Source: Coriobacteriia bacterium
GTDB taxonomy: Bacteria > Actinomycetota > Coriobacteriia > Anaerosomatales > Anaerosomataceae
Direction: 5' to 3'
Assembly: GCA_030652115.1 (NCBI GenBank)
Contig: JAUSBK010000013.1
Span: 175,013-239,012, forward strand
Length of the DNA: 64,000 nt
Shown here: piece by piece, positions 8,723 to 16,180 of the stretch
Layout: every line of letters starts with the position of its first letter
Numbering within the stretch: the first letter of the stretch is position 1
The notes under the pieces: model-generated
What the model was told of the DNA's origin: nothing
The model's database searches: none
What the model saw: only the letters and a program-made list of their open reading frames with translations
Made by a program: the position numbers and the translations under genes

Positions 8723-9220
8723 ATGGCCCGGCCCACCAAGTATGCGGGCATCATCTGTGCGGTCCTGTCGGTGATCGCCCTCGTCGGGATCATCATCGGC
8801 CTCACGGCCGAGAGCCCGATCGTGGTGCTGCTCGCGATGGCGCCGAGCGTGGCCTACGAGGTGTACCGGACCGAAGGTGAGACCACCCGTTGGGCGTCGT
8901 GGGCGCTTGCCGGCGTGCTCGTGGTCGAGTTCTTCCTCATCGTCTTCAACGTGAGCATCGACCTCGGCGGACTCCTCGGCAGCTCCACGCAGGAGGTCGC
9001 GGGCTACCGGATACCCCTCGGCGACCTGCGGGTGGTGGGCCCCGCGATCATCGCTGTGTGCGCGCTCATCCTCATCGCACGCACGCGGGGCGTCTACACG
9101 AAGTGGCTCGCCGTGAATATCATCGTGAGCGCGCTCGCGCTCACTTACGTGCTCGATCCTGGCGTGTTCGGCGAGCTGCTTCGGCAGGGTGCACAGGAAG
9201 GCCTCGACGCGCTCGACTAG
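8723..9220 (+). CDS. Unknown membrane protein, 4-5 TM helices
   Basis: The 165-residue protein has hydrophobic segments at about residues 8-28, 30-45, 60-80, 103-123 and 128-146. The loop after the third helix is polar, with SSTQEVAGYRIPLGD. The ATG follows a CAGGAGGGG site. It lies 46 bp after the CcmC-like gene on the same strand, so the two may be co-transcribed and function together at the membrane. No catalytic or ligand motif was recognised and I assign no function. It ends 16 bp before the convergent aminotransferase-fold gene. Confidence 0.7.
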   Translation: MARPTKYAGIICAVLSVIALVGIIIGLTAESPIVVLLAMAPSVAYEVYRTEGETTRWASWALAGVLVVEFFLIVFNVSIDLGGLLGSSTQEVAGYRIPLGDLRVVGPAIIAVCALILIARTRGVYTKWLAVNIIVSALALTYVLDPGVFGELLRQGAQEGLDALD

Positions 9221-9236
9221 CGGCCGGGAGGAGCGG

Positions 9237-10436
9237 CTACGCGCTCAGTACGCCGAGCTCGCGCCCGATCCGGCCGAAGGCCTCGAGCACGAAGTCCATC
9301 TGCTCGTCGGTGTGCGTGGCCATGTAGCTCGTGCGCAGAAGCGAGCGTCCGGCCGGCACCGCTGGCGGGCGCACCGGGTTGACGAACACACCCGCGTCGC
9401 GCAGGCGCCGCCAGAACTCGAAGACGAGCATCTCGTCGCCCAAGATGATCGGGATCACTGGCGTCTCGCTCGTGCCCGTGTCGAACCCGAGCTCGCGGTA
9501 GCCCGCCTGCATCCGGTTCACGACCTCCCAGAGCCGCTCGCGGTGCTGCGGCTCGGTCTCCATCACCTCGAGCGCGCCGAGTGCCGCGCCCACGTTCGCC
9601 GGAGCCATCGCTGCCGAGAAGATGAACGGCCGCGACGAGTGTTTGATGTAGTCGATCAGGAGCGCGTCGCCGGCGATGAAGCCGCCGAGTGAGGCGAAAC
9701 TCTTCGAGAAGGTGCCCATGATCAAGTCGACTTCGTCGGTCACGCCGAAGTGGGCGGCCGTGCCGTTGCCCTGTGGCCCGATCACACCGGACGCGTGCGC
9801 GTCGTCCACCATCAGGCGCGCGCCGAACTCCTTCAAGACCGGCAGCATCTCGGGAAGCGGCGCGATGTCGCCCTCCATCGAGAACACGCCGTCCACGATC
9901 ACGAGTGCGCCGCCACTGCCGTTTGCGCCCCGGCTCGCGCGTTCGAGACTCTCGCGGAGGCTCGCCACGTTGTTGTGCTCGAAACGCTCGACCTTGCCAT
10001 ACGAGAGCTTGCAGCCGTCGTAGATGCTCGCGTGGTCGTCTTTGTCGATGACCGCGGTGTCGTGTCGGCCGACGATCGCCGAGATGGTGCCGATGTTGGC
10101 GCCGAACCCGGTCGAGAACACGAGGCACGACTCCTTGCCCACGAAGCGCGCCAGGCGCTCCTCCAGCTCCTCATGGATGTCGAGGTTGCCGTTGAGCAGG
10201 CGGGACCCGGTGCACGACGTGCCGTACTTGGCCAGCGCCTCGGCCGCACGCTCCCGCACGTGCGAGTGGGTGGTCAGGCCGAGGTAGTTGTTGGAGCCGA
10301 GCATCACGAGCTCGCGCCCGTCGATCCGCACCTTCGAATCAGACTCGGACTTGATGACCTGGAAGTACGGGTAGTAGCCCGATTCGCGGGCGGTACGTGC
10401 CTCGGTAAAGTCGAACGCCTTCTGGAAGATATCCAC
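9237..10436 (-). CDS. Alpha-oxoamine synthase family enzyme (serine palmitoyltransferase / BioF / KBL type)
   Basis: The 399-residue PLP enzyme carries the family landmarks: LGSNNYLGLTTH, GTSCTGSRLLNGN, the Asp-His pair in MVDDAHASGVIGP, and the PLP lysine in MGTFSKSFASLGGF. The family condenses an amino acid with an acyl-thioester and releases CO2. Members make 3-ketosphinganine, 8-amino-7-oxononanoate or 2-amino-3-ketobutyrate. The SKSFASLGGF form is common in bacterial serine-palmitoyltransferase-like proteins. No tdh or bio synthesis genes are beside it, while lipid genes are, so SPT-like is preferred. The GTG at 10436 is chosen for its GAAGGGG site; upstream codons lack one. Confidence 0.8.
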   Translation of the reverse strand: MDIFQKAFDFTEARTARESGYYPYFQVIKSESDSKVRIDGRELVMLGSNNYLGLTTHSHVRERAAEALAKYGTSCTGSRLLNGNLDIHEELEERLARFVGKESCLVFSTGFGANIGTISAIVGRHDTAVIDKDDHASIYDGCKLSYGKVERFEHNNVASLRESLERASRGANGSGGALVIVDGVFSMEGDIAPLPEMLPVLKEFGARLMVDDAHASGVIGPQGNGTAAHFGVTDEVDLIMGTFSKSFASLGGFIAGDALLIDYIKHSSRPFIFSAAMAPANVGAALGALEVMETEPQHRERLWEVVNRMQAGYRELGFDTGTSETPVIPIILGDEMLVFEFWRRLRDAGVFVNPVRPPAVPAGRSLLRTSYMATHTDEQMDFVLEAFGRIGRELGVLSA

Positions 10437-10494
10437 GCTGCCCCTTCTCGTGAGTACCGTCCGCCACGTACCCCTGCGGCGCAACGCTAGGTCA

Positions 10495-10523
10495 TTGTAG
10501 CGCTTTGGCGGGAGGGCTATGAT
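10495..10523 (+). promoter_or_regulatory. Sigma70-type promoter of the cobalamin uptake operon
   Basis: TTGTAG and TATGAT are separated by 17 bp. The pair ends about 20 bp upstream of the first helix of the cobalamin riboswitch, so transcripts would begin just before the aptamer. Confidence 0.6.
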
Positions 10524-10540
10524 GGCGCGGACAACCGAAG

Positions 10541-10655
10541 ACGGTGTAGGTGCCCGGGCAACCGGGAGAATAGGGAAGCCGGTGCGACTCCGGCGCGGAC
10601 CCGCCACTGTAACGGAAGCGAGCGCTTCCGAAGCCAGGAGACCTGCCTACACATC
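10541..10655 (+). promoter_or_regulatory. Cobalamin (adenosylcobalamin-type) riboswitch aptamer
   Basis: Conserved blocks of the cobalamin riboswitch appear in order: GGGAAGCCGGTGCGACTCC, CCCGCCACTGTAACG, and GAAGCCAGGAGACCTGCC. The closing P1 helix is visible as GTGTAGG (10544-10550) with CCTACAC (10646-10652). It lies upstream of btuF-btuC-btuD-cobO. High B12 levels should fold the aptamer and favour the downstream terminator at 10732, turning the uptake genes off. Confidence 0.95.
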
Positions 10656-10731
10656 GGCGACGCGGCCTTCGTGGTAAGAGGCACACTCGCAGCGCTCGTA
10701 CAGCGCTCCGAAACCACCTCGAGATCACCTC

Positions 10732-10760
10732 AGGACCCCGCCACCGGCGAGGGTCCTTTC
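10732..10760 (+). terminator. Riboswitch-controlled intrinsic terminator
   Basis: A hairpin of AGGACCC (10732-10738) with GGGTCCT (10751-10757) is followed by TTTC. It sits between the aptamer and btuF. A competing pairing of CCTCGAG (about 10718) with CTCGAG (10765-10770) could form an antiterminator, giving the expected transcriptional ON/OFF switch. Confidence 0.7.
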
Positions 10761-10818
10761 GATTCTCGAGGCGCGTCTATCTTCGGCGGAGTGCTGGCAT
10801 ACGACGCAAGGAGGCATC

Positions 10819-11769
10819 ATGCACCACCGGTTCCGCACCACCGTTCGCACGTTCGCACTCGTTCTGGCGCTCGCGCTCATCGCGGCGCTCGCGTTCGCGG
10901 GGCTTCCCGGCTGCACGCGTGCGGAGGAGACTGCCGAAGAGACGCCGGCTGAGGCCGCGTTCCCGGTCGTGATCACCGACGACACAGGCCGTGAGGTCAC
11001 CATCGCCGAGAGGCCCGAGCGCATCGTGAGCCTCGCGCCGGCGAACACCGAGATCGTCGCCGCGCTCGGCGGACTCGACCGGCTCGTGGGTGTCACGACC
11101 TACTGCGACTATCCCGAGGAGGTCGCCGAAATCGAGAAGGTGGGCGACTTCGTCGGTCCGAACCTCGAGGCGATCGCGGCGCTCGGTCCCGACCTCGTGC
11201 TGGTCACCACCGGCGTGCAGGCCGATGTGATCGAACAGCTCGAGGCGCTAGGAGCGGCTGTCGTGGCGATCGACCCGCAGACGCTCGACGACCTGTACGT
11301 CTCCATCGGCACCGTCGGCGATGCGATCGGCGAGCCGGAGGCCGCGTCCGAGCTCGTGGAGTCCATGGAGCTTCAGATCGACACCATCAGCGAGCGCGTG
11401 GAAACCGCGCCGGTGACCTGCTTCCTCGAGATCGCGCAGGACCCGCTCTTCACCGTCGGCTCGGGCACGCTGCTGAACGACCTCATCGAGCACGCGGGTG
11501 GGGAGAACGTGGTGACCGAGGAGGGCTATGTGGCGTACTCGGTGGAGCAGCTCGTGGCCGCAGACCCCGAGGTCTACCTGGCCACCCTCGGCTCTATGAG
11601 CTCACCCACGGACATCACCGGCCGACCCGGCTACGAGAACCTGGCCGCCGTGATGAACGACCGTGTCTACCTGCTCGACGACAACCTCGTGAGCCGACCC
11701 GGCCCGCGCGTGGTCGAAGGCGTCCGGCTGCTCGCCGAGGCGCTTCATCCCGATGCGTTCGCCGAGTAG
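10819..11769 (+). CDS. btuF: Cobalamin ABC transporter substrate-binding lipoprotein
   Basis: The 316-residue protein has a lipoprotein signal with lipobox LPGC at about residues 29-32. A periplasmic-binding-protein type-2 fold (Peripla_BP_2) follows: DDTGREVTIAERPERIVSLAPANTEIVAALGGLDRLVGVTTYCDYP is the classic BtuF/FhuD start (shown by these residues at about 54-100). It binds corrinoid outside the membrane and delivers it to the BtuC permease. The start has AAGGAGG. The cobalamin riboswitch in its leader and the downstream permease, ATPase and corrinoid adenosyltransferase identify the substrate better than the protein itself does. Confidence 0.9.
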   Translation: MHHRFRTTVRTFALVLALALIAALAFAGLPGCTRAEETAEETPAEAAFPVVITDDTGREVTIAERPERIVSLAPANTEIVAALGGLDRLVGVTTYCDYPEEVAEIEKVGDFVGPNLEAIAALGPDLVLVTTGVQADVIEQLEALGAAVVAIDPQTLDDLYVSIGTVGDAIGEPEAASELVESMELQIDTISERVETAPVTCFLEIAQDPLFTVGSGTLLNDLIEHAGGENVVTEEGYVAYSVEQLVAADPEVYLATLGSMSSPTDITGRPGYENLAAVMNDRVYLLDDNLVSRPGPRVVEGVRLLAEALHPDAFAE

Positions 11770-12799
11770 CGTGACTCCCTCCTCCGACACCCGGCGCGGC
11801 GTCCTCACCCTCACGGGTCTGGGCGTCGCGCTCGTGCTCGCGATCGTCGCGGGCGTCGCGTTCGGCGCGGTGTCGGTCCCGCTCGGCGACGTCGTCGGAG
11901 CGATCTCGCGGTCTGTCGCCGGGCGCGGTTCGACAGCGCTTGCCGATGCCGTGGTGGTGGACCTCCGCCTGCCGAGGGTGCTCCTCGCAGCGCTCGTGGG
12001 CGCGTCGCTCGCGCTTGCAGGCGTGCTCTACCAGGCGCTCTTCAAGAACCCGCTCGCCGACCCGTACGTCCTTGGCGTCTCGTCCGGGGCCGGTCTGGGC
12101 GCCACACTCGCGCTCACCGTCTTCGGCACGAGCTTCGCCGCCCGGGCGCTGGGGGTGCCGGTGGGCGCCTTCCTTGGAGCGATCCTCACGATGCTGCTCG
12201 TGGTGCGGCTCGCGTCGAGACGCGGGCGGGTGGACGCTACATCGCTGCTGCTCGCCGGTATCGCCATCTCCTACACGCTTTCGGCACTCACCTCGTTCGT
12301 GCTCGTCTTCGAGCGGCAGTCGATGACCAGCGTGGTGTTCTGGATGATGGGCGGGCTCGGGAGCCGCACGTGGGGTCACGTGGCCCTGCTCGCGGTCATG
12401 TTCGCCGCCGGGGCGATCGTGCCGCTGCTCTTTCATCGGGAGCTCGATCTGATGCTGCTTGGTGACGAGCGTGCGGGTCAGCTCGGCGTGCGTGTCGAGC
12501 GATTCAAGCTCGTCGCGCTCGGCGCCGCCTCGCTCGTGGTGGCAGGCGCGGTGTCGGTATCGGGGCTCATCGGGTTTGTGGGACTCATGATGCCGCACAT
12601 GATGCGGCTGATCGTCGGGCCGCGACACCGGCTGCTGCTGCCCGCGTCGGTGCTTGCCGGCGCGATCGCGCTCGTGGTAGCTGACTTGCTCGCGCGCGTC
12701 GTGCTCGCTCCTGTGGAAATACCGGTGGGCATCGTCACAGCGCTCGCCGGTGGCCCGTTCTTCGTCTGGCTCCTGGTGCGCAAGGAGCGTCTGCGGTGA
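11753..12799 (+). CDS. btuC: Cobalamin ABC transporter permease (FecCD family)
   Basis: The 348-residue polytopic protein has about ten membrane helices and the family signatures LRLPRVLLAALVGASLALAG, then NPLADPYVLGVSSGAGLGA, and the ATPase-coupling region GLIGFVGLMMPHMMRL. It forms the membrane channel that imports corrinoid from BtuF. Its ATG at 11753 overlaps the end of btuF by 17 bp; an in-frame GTG at 11771, two bases after the btuF stop, is the alternative. It overlaps btuD by 4 bp (GTGA), so the operon is tightly coupled. Confidence 0.92.
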   Translation: MRSPSSVTPSSDTRRGVLTLTGLGVALVLAIVAGVAFGAVSVPLGDVVGAISRSVAGRGSTALADAVVVDLRLPRVLLAALVGASLALAGVLYQALFKNPLADPYVLGVSSGAGLGATLALTVFGTSFAARALGVPVGAFLGAILTMLLVVRLASRRGRVDATSLLLAGIAISYTLSALTSFVLVFERQSMTSVVFWMMGGLGSRTWGHVALLAVMFAAGAIVPLLFHRELDLMLLGDERAGQLGVRVERFKLVALGAASLVVAGAVSVSGLIGFVGLMMPHMMRLIVGPRHRLLLPASVLAGAIALVVADLLARVVLAPVEIPVGIVTALAGGPFFVWLLVRKERLR

Positions 12800-14055
12800 C
12801 CGGCCGGGCACTCGAGTTCCGGAAGCTCGCCGTCGGGTACGGTGCCCGCACGGTTCTGCGCGAGGCGTCGTTCGAGGTGCGCCCGGGTGAGTTCGTCGGT
12901 CTGGTCGGCCCGAACGGTGCCGGCAAGTCAACGTTGCTCCGCGCGGTGACCGGTGGTGCCGACGTGCTCGACGGCGACATCTGGTGCGGCGCATCCGTGT
13001 TGAGCATGCCCGAGCGAGAGCGGGCGCGCCTCGTTGGCGTGGTGCCCCAGTCGCAGCCGGCGGTCTTCGCGTTCTCGGCGCGGGAGTTCGTGGAGATGGG
13101 CCGCCACCCGCATCTCGGGAGGCTCGAGTCACTCGATGCTGACGATCGTGCGATCGTCGCGGAGGCGATGGAGCGCACGGACACGGCGCGGCTGGCCGAC
13201 GAGCTCATCGACGAGCTTTCGGGTGGCGACTTGCAGCGGCTCACCCTCGCGCAGGCGCTCGCCCAGCAGCCGCGGGTGCTCCTGCTCGACGAGCCCACGA
13301 GCCATCTCGACCTCAACCACGCGCTGCAGGTGCTCGACTTGGTGCGCGCGCTCGCCGACGGCGGCATGGCCGTCCTCGGCGTCTTCCACGATCTCGGTCT
13401 GGCTGCGCGATACGCAGACCGCATAAGCATCGTCGCGCAAGGTGGCGTCACGGTGCCGGCCCCGCCCGCCGAGGCACTGAGCGCGCGGGTGATCTCCGAT
13501 GTATTCGGCGTCCGTGCAGTCGTGCGCACCGATCCGGTCACGGGAAGCGTTGCCGTCACGCCGGTGCTGCGCGGCGAGGACATCGGGTCCGGGGCCGCAC
13601 GCGGAAAGGTGGGACTTGTGTGCGGCTCGGGCACCGGGAGCACGCTCATGCGCGAGCTCATGCGCGCGGGCTACGAGGTGACAGCCGGCGCGCTCAACAA
13701 AGGAGATGTCGATCAGGCGGTTGCCGAGGCGCTCGGCGCGCACCACGTGGTGCTCCCGCCGTTCGGCGAGATCGATGCCGAGTCGGCCGCTACCGTGCGG
13801 CGCGCGTTCTCCTCCGCGCGCTGCGTGATCGTGTGTCCCACACCGTTCGGCCGGTCGAACCTGCCGAACCTCGTAGCCGCGATCGAGTCCGATCGCCCGC
13901 TCGTGCTCGTTGGCGACATGGGCGCGGACCGTGACTTTGCCGGCGGCGAGGCTTCCCGGCTCTGGGCCGAAGCGGTCGGGCGGGGTGCCGTTCTGGCAGC
14001 AGGGGAGTCCGACGTGCCCGCTATAGTGGAGTCACTCGGCGCAAGGGAGGCGTGA
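12796..14055 (+). CDS. btuD: Cobalamin ABC transporter ATPase with fused C-terminal Rossmann-like domain
   Basis: Residues 1-250 form a standard ABC ATPase: Walker A GPNGAGKSTLL, Q-loop PQSQPAVF, signature LSGGDLQRL, Walker B LLLDEPTSHLD and H-loop VFHDLG. About 165 extra residues follow (from about 255), beginning KVGLVCGSGTGSTLMRELM, with GYEVTAGALNKGDVDQ and VVLPPFGEIDAESAATV. This extension looks like a nucleotide- or cofactor-binding alpha/beta domain, such as a SLOG/lysine-decarboxylase-like fold. It is absent from normal BtuD (about 250 residues). It may sense corrinoid or nucleotide state; that is inference. A GTGA overlap joins it to btuC. Confidence 0.88.
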   Translation: MTGRALEFRKLAVGYGARTVLREASFEVRPGEFVGLVGPNGAGKSTLLRAVTGGADVLDGDIWCGASVLSMPERERARLVGVVPQSQPAVFAFSAREFVEMGRHPHLGRLESLDADDRAIVAEAMERTDTARLADELIDELSGGDLQRLTLAQALAQQPRVLLLDEPTSHLDLNHALQVLDLVRALADGGMAVLGVFHDLGLAARYADRISIVAQGGVTVPAPPAEALSARVISDVFGVRAVVRTDPVTGSVAVTPVLRGEDIGSGAARGKVGLVCGSGTGSTLMRELMRAGYEVTAGALNKGDVDQAVAEALGAHHVVLPPFGEIDAESAATVRRAFSSARCVIVCPTPFGRSNLPNLVAAIESDRPLVLVGDMGADRDFAGGEASRLWAEAVGRGAVLAAGESDVPAIVESLGAREA

Positions 14056-14585
14056 TGGCCACGATCGATCGCGGTCTCGTGCAGGTCTACACCGGTGACG
14101 GCAAGGGCAAGACAACGGCCGCGGTGGGGCTTGCGGTGCGTGCCGTCGGTGCAGGGCTCACCGTGGCGTTTGTGCAGTTCGTGAAGGGCGGCGCGCGCTC
14201 GAGCGAGCTGGCGGTGCTCGAAGGCCTCGGCGTACGTGTCGAGCGCCCGGCGCTGCGCTCCACAGGGCTTCTCGGCACGGGCCTGAACGACGAGGACCGG
14301 CGAGCGGCCGGCGAGGCGTGGTCGATCGCCGCCGACATGATCTCAGGTGCCCAATACCAGCTGGTCGTCCTCGACGAGATCAACGTAGCGATGCGCTACG
14401 GCCTGGTGCCCGAGGAGGACGTGCTGGCCGTCATCAACGCGCGATTTCCCTCGATCGAGGTCGTGCTCACGGGTCGGGGCGCCTCGGATGCGCTCATCGG
14501 GAAGGCCGATCTCGTCACGGAGATGGTACCGGTGAAGCATCCGTTCGATCGGGGGATAGCCGCGCGGCACGGGATCGAGTTCTAG
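14055..14585 (+). CDS. cobO: Cob(I)yrinic acid a,c-diamide adenosyltransferase
   Basis: The 176-residue protein is a CobO/CobA/BtuR-type enzyme. The P-loop is YTGDGKGKTTAAVGLAVR at about 12-29, with FVQFVKGG and the Walker B-like LVVLDEINVAMRYGLV. It transfers the adenosyl group of ATP to Co(I) of corrinoids, converting imported B12 or cobinamide to the coenzyme form. The ATG at 14055 has AAGGGAGG 4 nt upstream; an overlapping GTG at 14052 is possible. It is the last gene of the riboswitch-controlled uptake operon, consistent with salvage rather than de novo synthesis. Confidence 0.92.
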   Translation: MATIDRGLVQVYTGDGKGKTTAAVGLAVRAVGAGLTVAFVQFVKGGARSSELAVLEGLGVRVERPALRSTGLLGTGLNDEDRRAAGEAWSIAADMISGAQYQLVVLDEINVAMRYGLVPEEDVLAVINARFPSIEVVLTGRGASDALIGKADLVTEMVPVKHPFDRGIAARHGIEF

Positions 14586-14633
14586 CGCTCGCTCCGGGTG
14601 CGAACGGGTGCGCAAGTCGTTCGCCGCGCGCTC

Positions 14634-15422
14634 CTACAGCGTGCAGCCGGCGATCTCGTTGCGCGCGATGGTCTCGAGCGTCGCCGAATCGCCGAGCGAG
14701 CGGACGAGCGCTGCCTGCGCATGCTCGGGCGTGTTGTTCTGCTCCGAGAGGTGGAGCGCGTAGACGTGCGCGAGGCCCTTCCAGCCGAGGCCTCCCAATG
14801 CCACGGCGGCCGCGGCGTTCGAGAGGTGGCCATGGTCTCCCGCGATGCGTCGCTTCAGAAACGGCGGGTACGGACCGGCCTCCAGCATTCGCACGTCGTG
14901 GTTCGACTCCAGGCCGAGGGCATGGCACCCGGCGAGCGCATCAGCGATCTCGGGGGTCACCACGCCGGTGTCGGTTGCGACACCCGCCCGGTGGCCGCGC
15001 CGGCTCTCGAAGACGTAGCCGCACGATTCCGATGCGTCGTGTTCCGTGGCGAACGAGCGCACACGGAGACCGGCCACCGAGAACCGGTCGCGGCGCCCGA
15101 TCTCCGTAGCCTCCGGCACATCGGCCAGGCAGCCGGCGGCGGACTGCAGCGTCCCCGCCGTGGCCATCACCGGTATGCCCAGCCGTCGTGCGAGCACGCG
15201 GGCCCCACGCACGTGGTCCACGTGCTCGTGCGTGAGGAGTATCGCCTCGATCCGCGCGCCGTCGGCTCCTGCCGCCGCGATGCGGCGGAGCGTCTCGCGC
15301 GCCGAGATGCCGGCGTCGAGGAGCACCGCACGCCCGCCCGATTCGACGAGTGCGCAGTTGCCCGACGACCCGGATGCGAGGACGATCAGGCGCACGGGTA
15401 CACCGCTGGTGTGGGGTGGCAT
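14634..15422 (-). CDS. MBL-fold metallo-hydrolase (YycJ/WalJ-like)
   Basis: The 262-residue protein starts with VRLIVLASGSSGNCALVESG, typical of the YycJ/WalJ group. The metal-binding motif LTHEHVDHVRG (HxHxDH-type) is at about residue 65, with further ligands near TDTGV, ESNHD and GDHGHLSN. WalJ-like enzymes act as nucleases or hydrolases in DNA processing; the substrate here is unproven. Several starts are possible (ATG 15422 chosen; an upstream codon at 15530 is less likely). It is convergent with cobO and stands alone. Confidence 0.88.
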   Translation of the reverse strand: MPPHTSGVPVRLIVLASGSSGNCALVESGGRAVLLDAGISARETLRRIAAAGADGARIEAILLTHEHVDHVRGARVLARRLGIPVMATAGTLQSAAGCLADVPEATEIGRRDRFSVAGLRVRSFATEHDASESCGYVFESRRGHRAGVATDTGVVTPEIADALAGCHALGLESNHDVRMLEAGPYPPFLKRRIAGDHGHLSNAAAAVALGGLGWKGLAHVYALHLSEQNNTPEHAQAALVRSLGDSATLETIARNEIAGCTL

Positions 15423-15523
15423 GGCATGCGAGGATTGTACCGTGCCGGCCCGACATGTGCCGCCAGGTGGCCTCGGCGGGGAACAATCCGGTGAGAAGCG
15501 ATCACCGAGCGAAGGAGCGCACC

Positions 15524-15886
15524 GTGGCAAAGGACCGCTGGTCTCTTCGGAACATCTATCTGTATCTAGTCTGCCTCATCACGCTGATCATGGTGATCGT
15601 GTCCGTCGTCGGCGTTGTCCGGAGCGCGGTCGAGTTGGCGTATCCCGACCCCGGCTACTACTACGACGTGCCGAAGGAGGAGGGTGGCTCGTCCGAGCGC
15701 ACAGCAGAGGACATCGAGGCCGAGCGGGAGTCGCAGGAGGCGCAGTCGCGTCGCTACGCGATCATCGAACTCGTCGGAAACGCGGCGATGCTCCTGGTGG
15801 CCGGGCCGCTGTACGTGTACCACTGGCGCAAGATCGAGGTCGAGCACGTGGAGAAGCCGGAGATCACGCCGACGGCTGCCGGCTAG
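15524..15886 (+). CDS. Small two-TM membrane protein (DUF5671-like)
   Basis: The 120-residue protein has one helix at about residues 10-35 (LYLVCLITLIMVIVSVVGVV) and a second at about 82-100. A polar loop rich in Tyr and Glu with DPGYYYDVPKEEGG lies between them. RNIYLYLVCLITL resembles the start of the DUF5671 family, though this is a weak likeness. The GTG start has GAAGGAG 7 nt upstream, which fixes the start. It is followed 48 bp later by the glutaredoxin gene on the same strand. No function is assigned. Confidence 0.75.
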   Translation: MAKDRWSLRNIYLYLVCLITLIMVIVSVVGVVRSAVELAYPDPGYYYDVPKEEGGSSERTAEDIEAERESQEAQSRRYAIIELVGNAAMLLVAGPLYVYHWRKIEVEHVEKPEITPTAAG

Positions 15887-15934
15887 GCGTGGCGACGACA
15901 TCCTGCACCGCCCCTGACGCACGAGGAGGACACC

Positions 15935-16180
15935 ATGGCCGTGAAGGTCTTTGCGCTTTCGACCTGCCCGTACTGCCGTATGGCGCGCGCATACCTCGAC
16001 GAGAACGATGTCGAGTACGACGTGGTAGAGGTCGACATGCTTGCGGGTGATGAGCGCTCGGAGGCGATAGACGAGGTCAAGGCCATGTCGGGTGGCACGT
16101 CGTTCCCGGTGGTGCTCGTGGATGAGGAGGTCATCATCGGCTTCAACAAGAAGCGGATGAAGGAGTTGCTCGACCTGTGA
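15935..16180 (+). CDS. Glutaredoxin family protein
   Basis: The 81-residue protein has a thioredoxin fold with the redox motif CPYC at residues 10-13 (LSTCPYCRMARAYL), the cis-Pro in TSFPVVLVDEE and a C-terminal helix. This is a short glutaredoxin/NrdH-like reductant. The start ATG has GAGGAGG-type spacing. The next gene's GTG overlaps its stop by 4 bp (GTGA), so it is coupled to the ferredoxin-thioredoxin-reductase-like fusion protein. That enzyme could be its electron donor, in place of glutathione, which most actinobacteria lack. The partnership is inferred from coupling. Confidence 0.92.
   Translation: MAVKVFALSTCPYCRMARAYLDENDVEYDVVEVDMLAGDERSEAIDEVKAMSGGTSFPVVLVDEEVIIGFNKKRMKELLDL

Noticed and set aside
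9237..10436. Assigning the PLP enzyme firmly as BioF
   Set aside because: No bioA, bioB or bioD nearby, and the genome has BioY uptake; neighbours are lipid genes. The family member cannot be fixed from motif alone.
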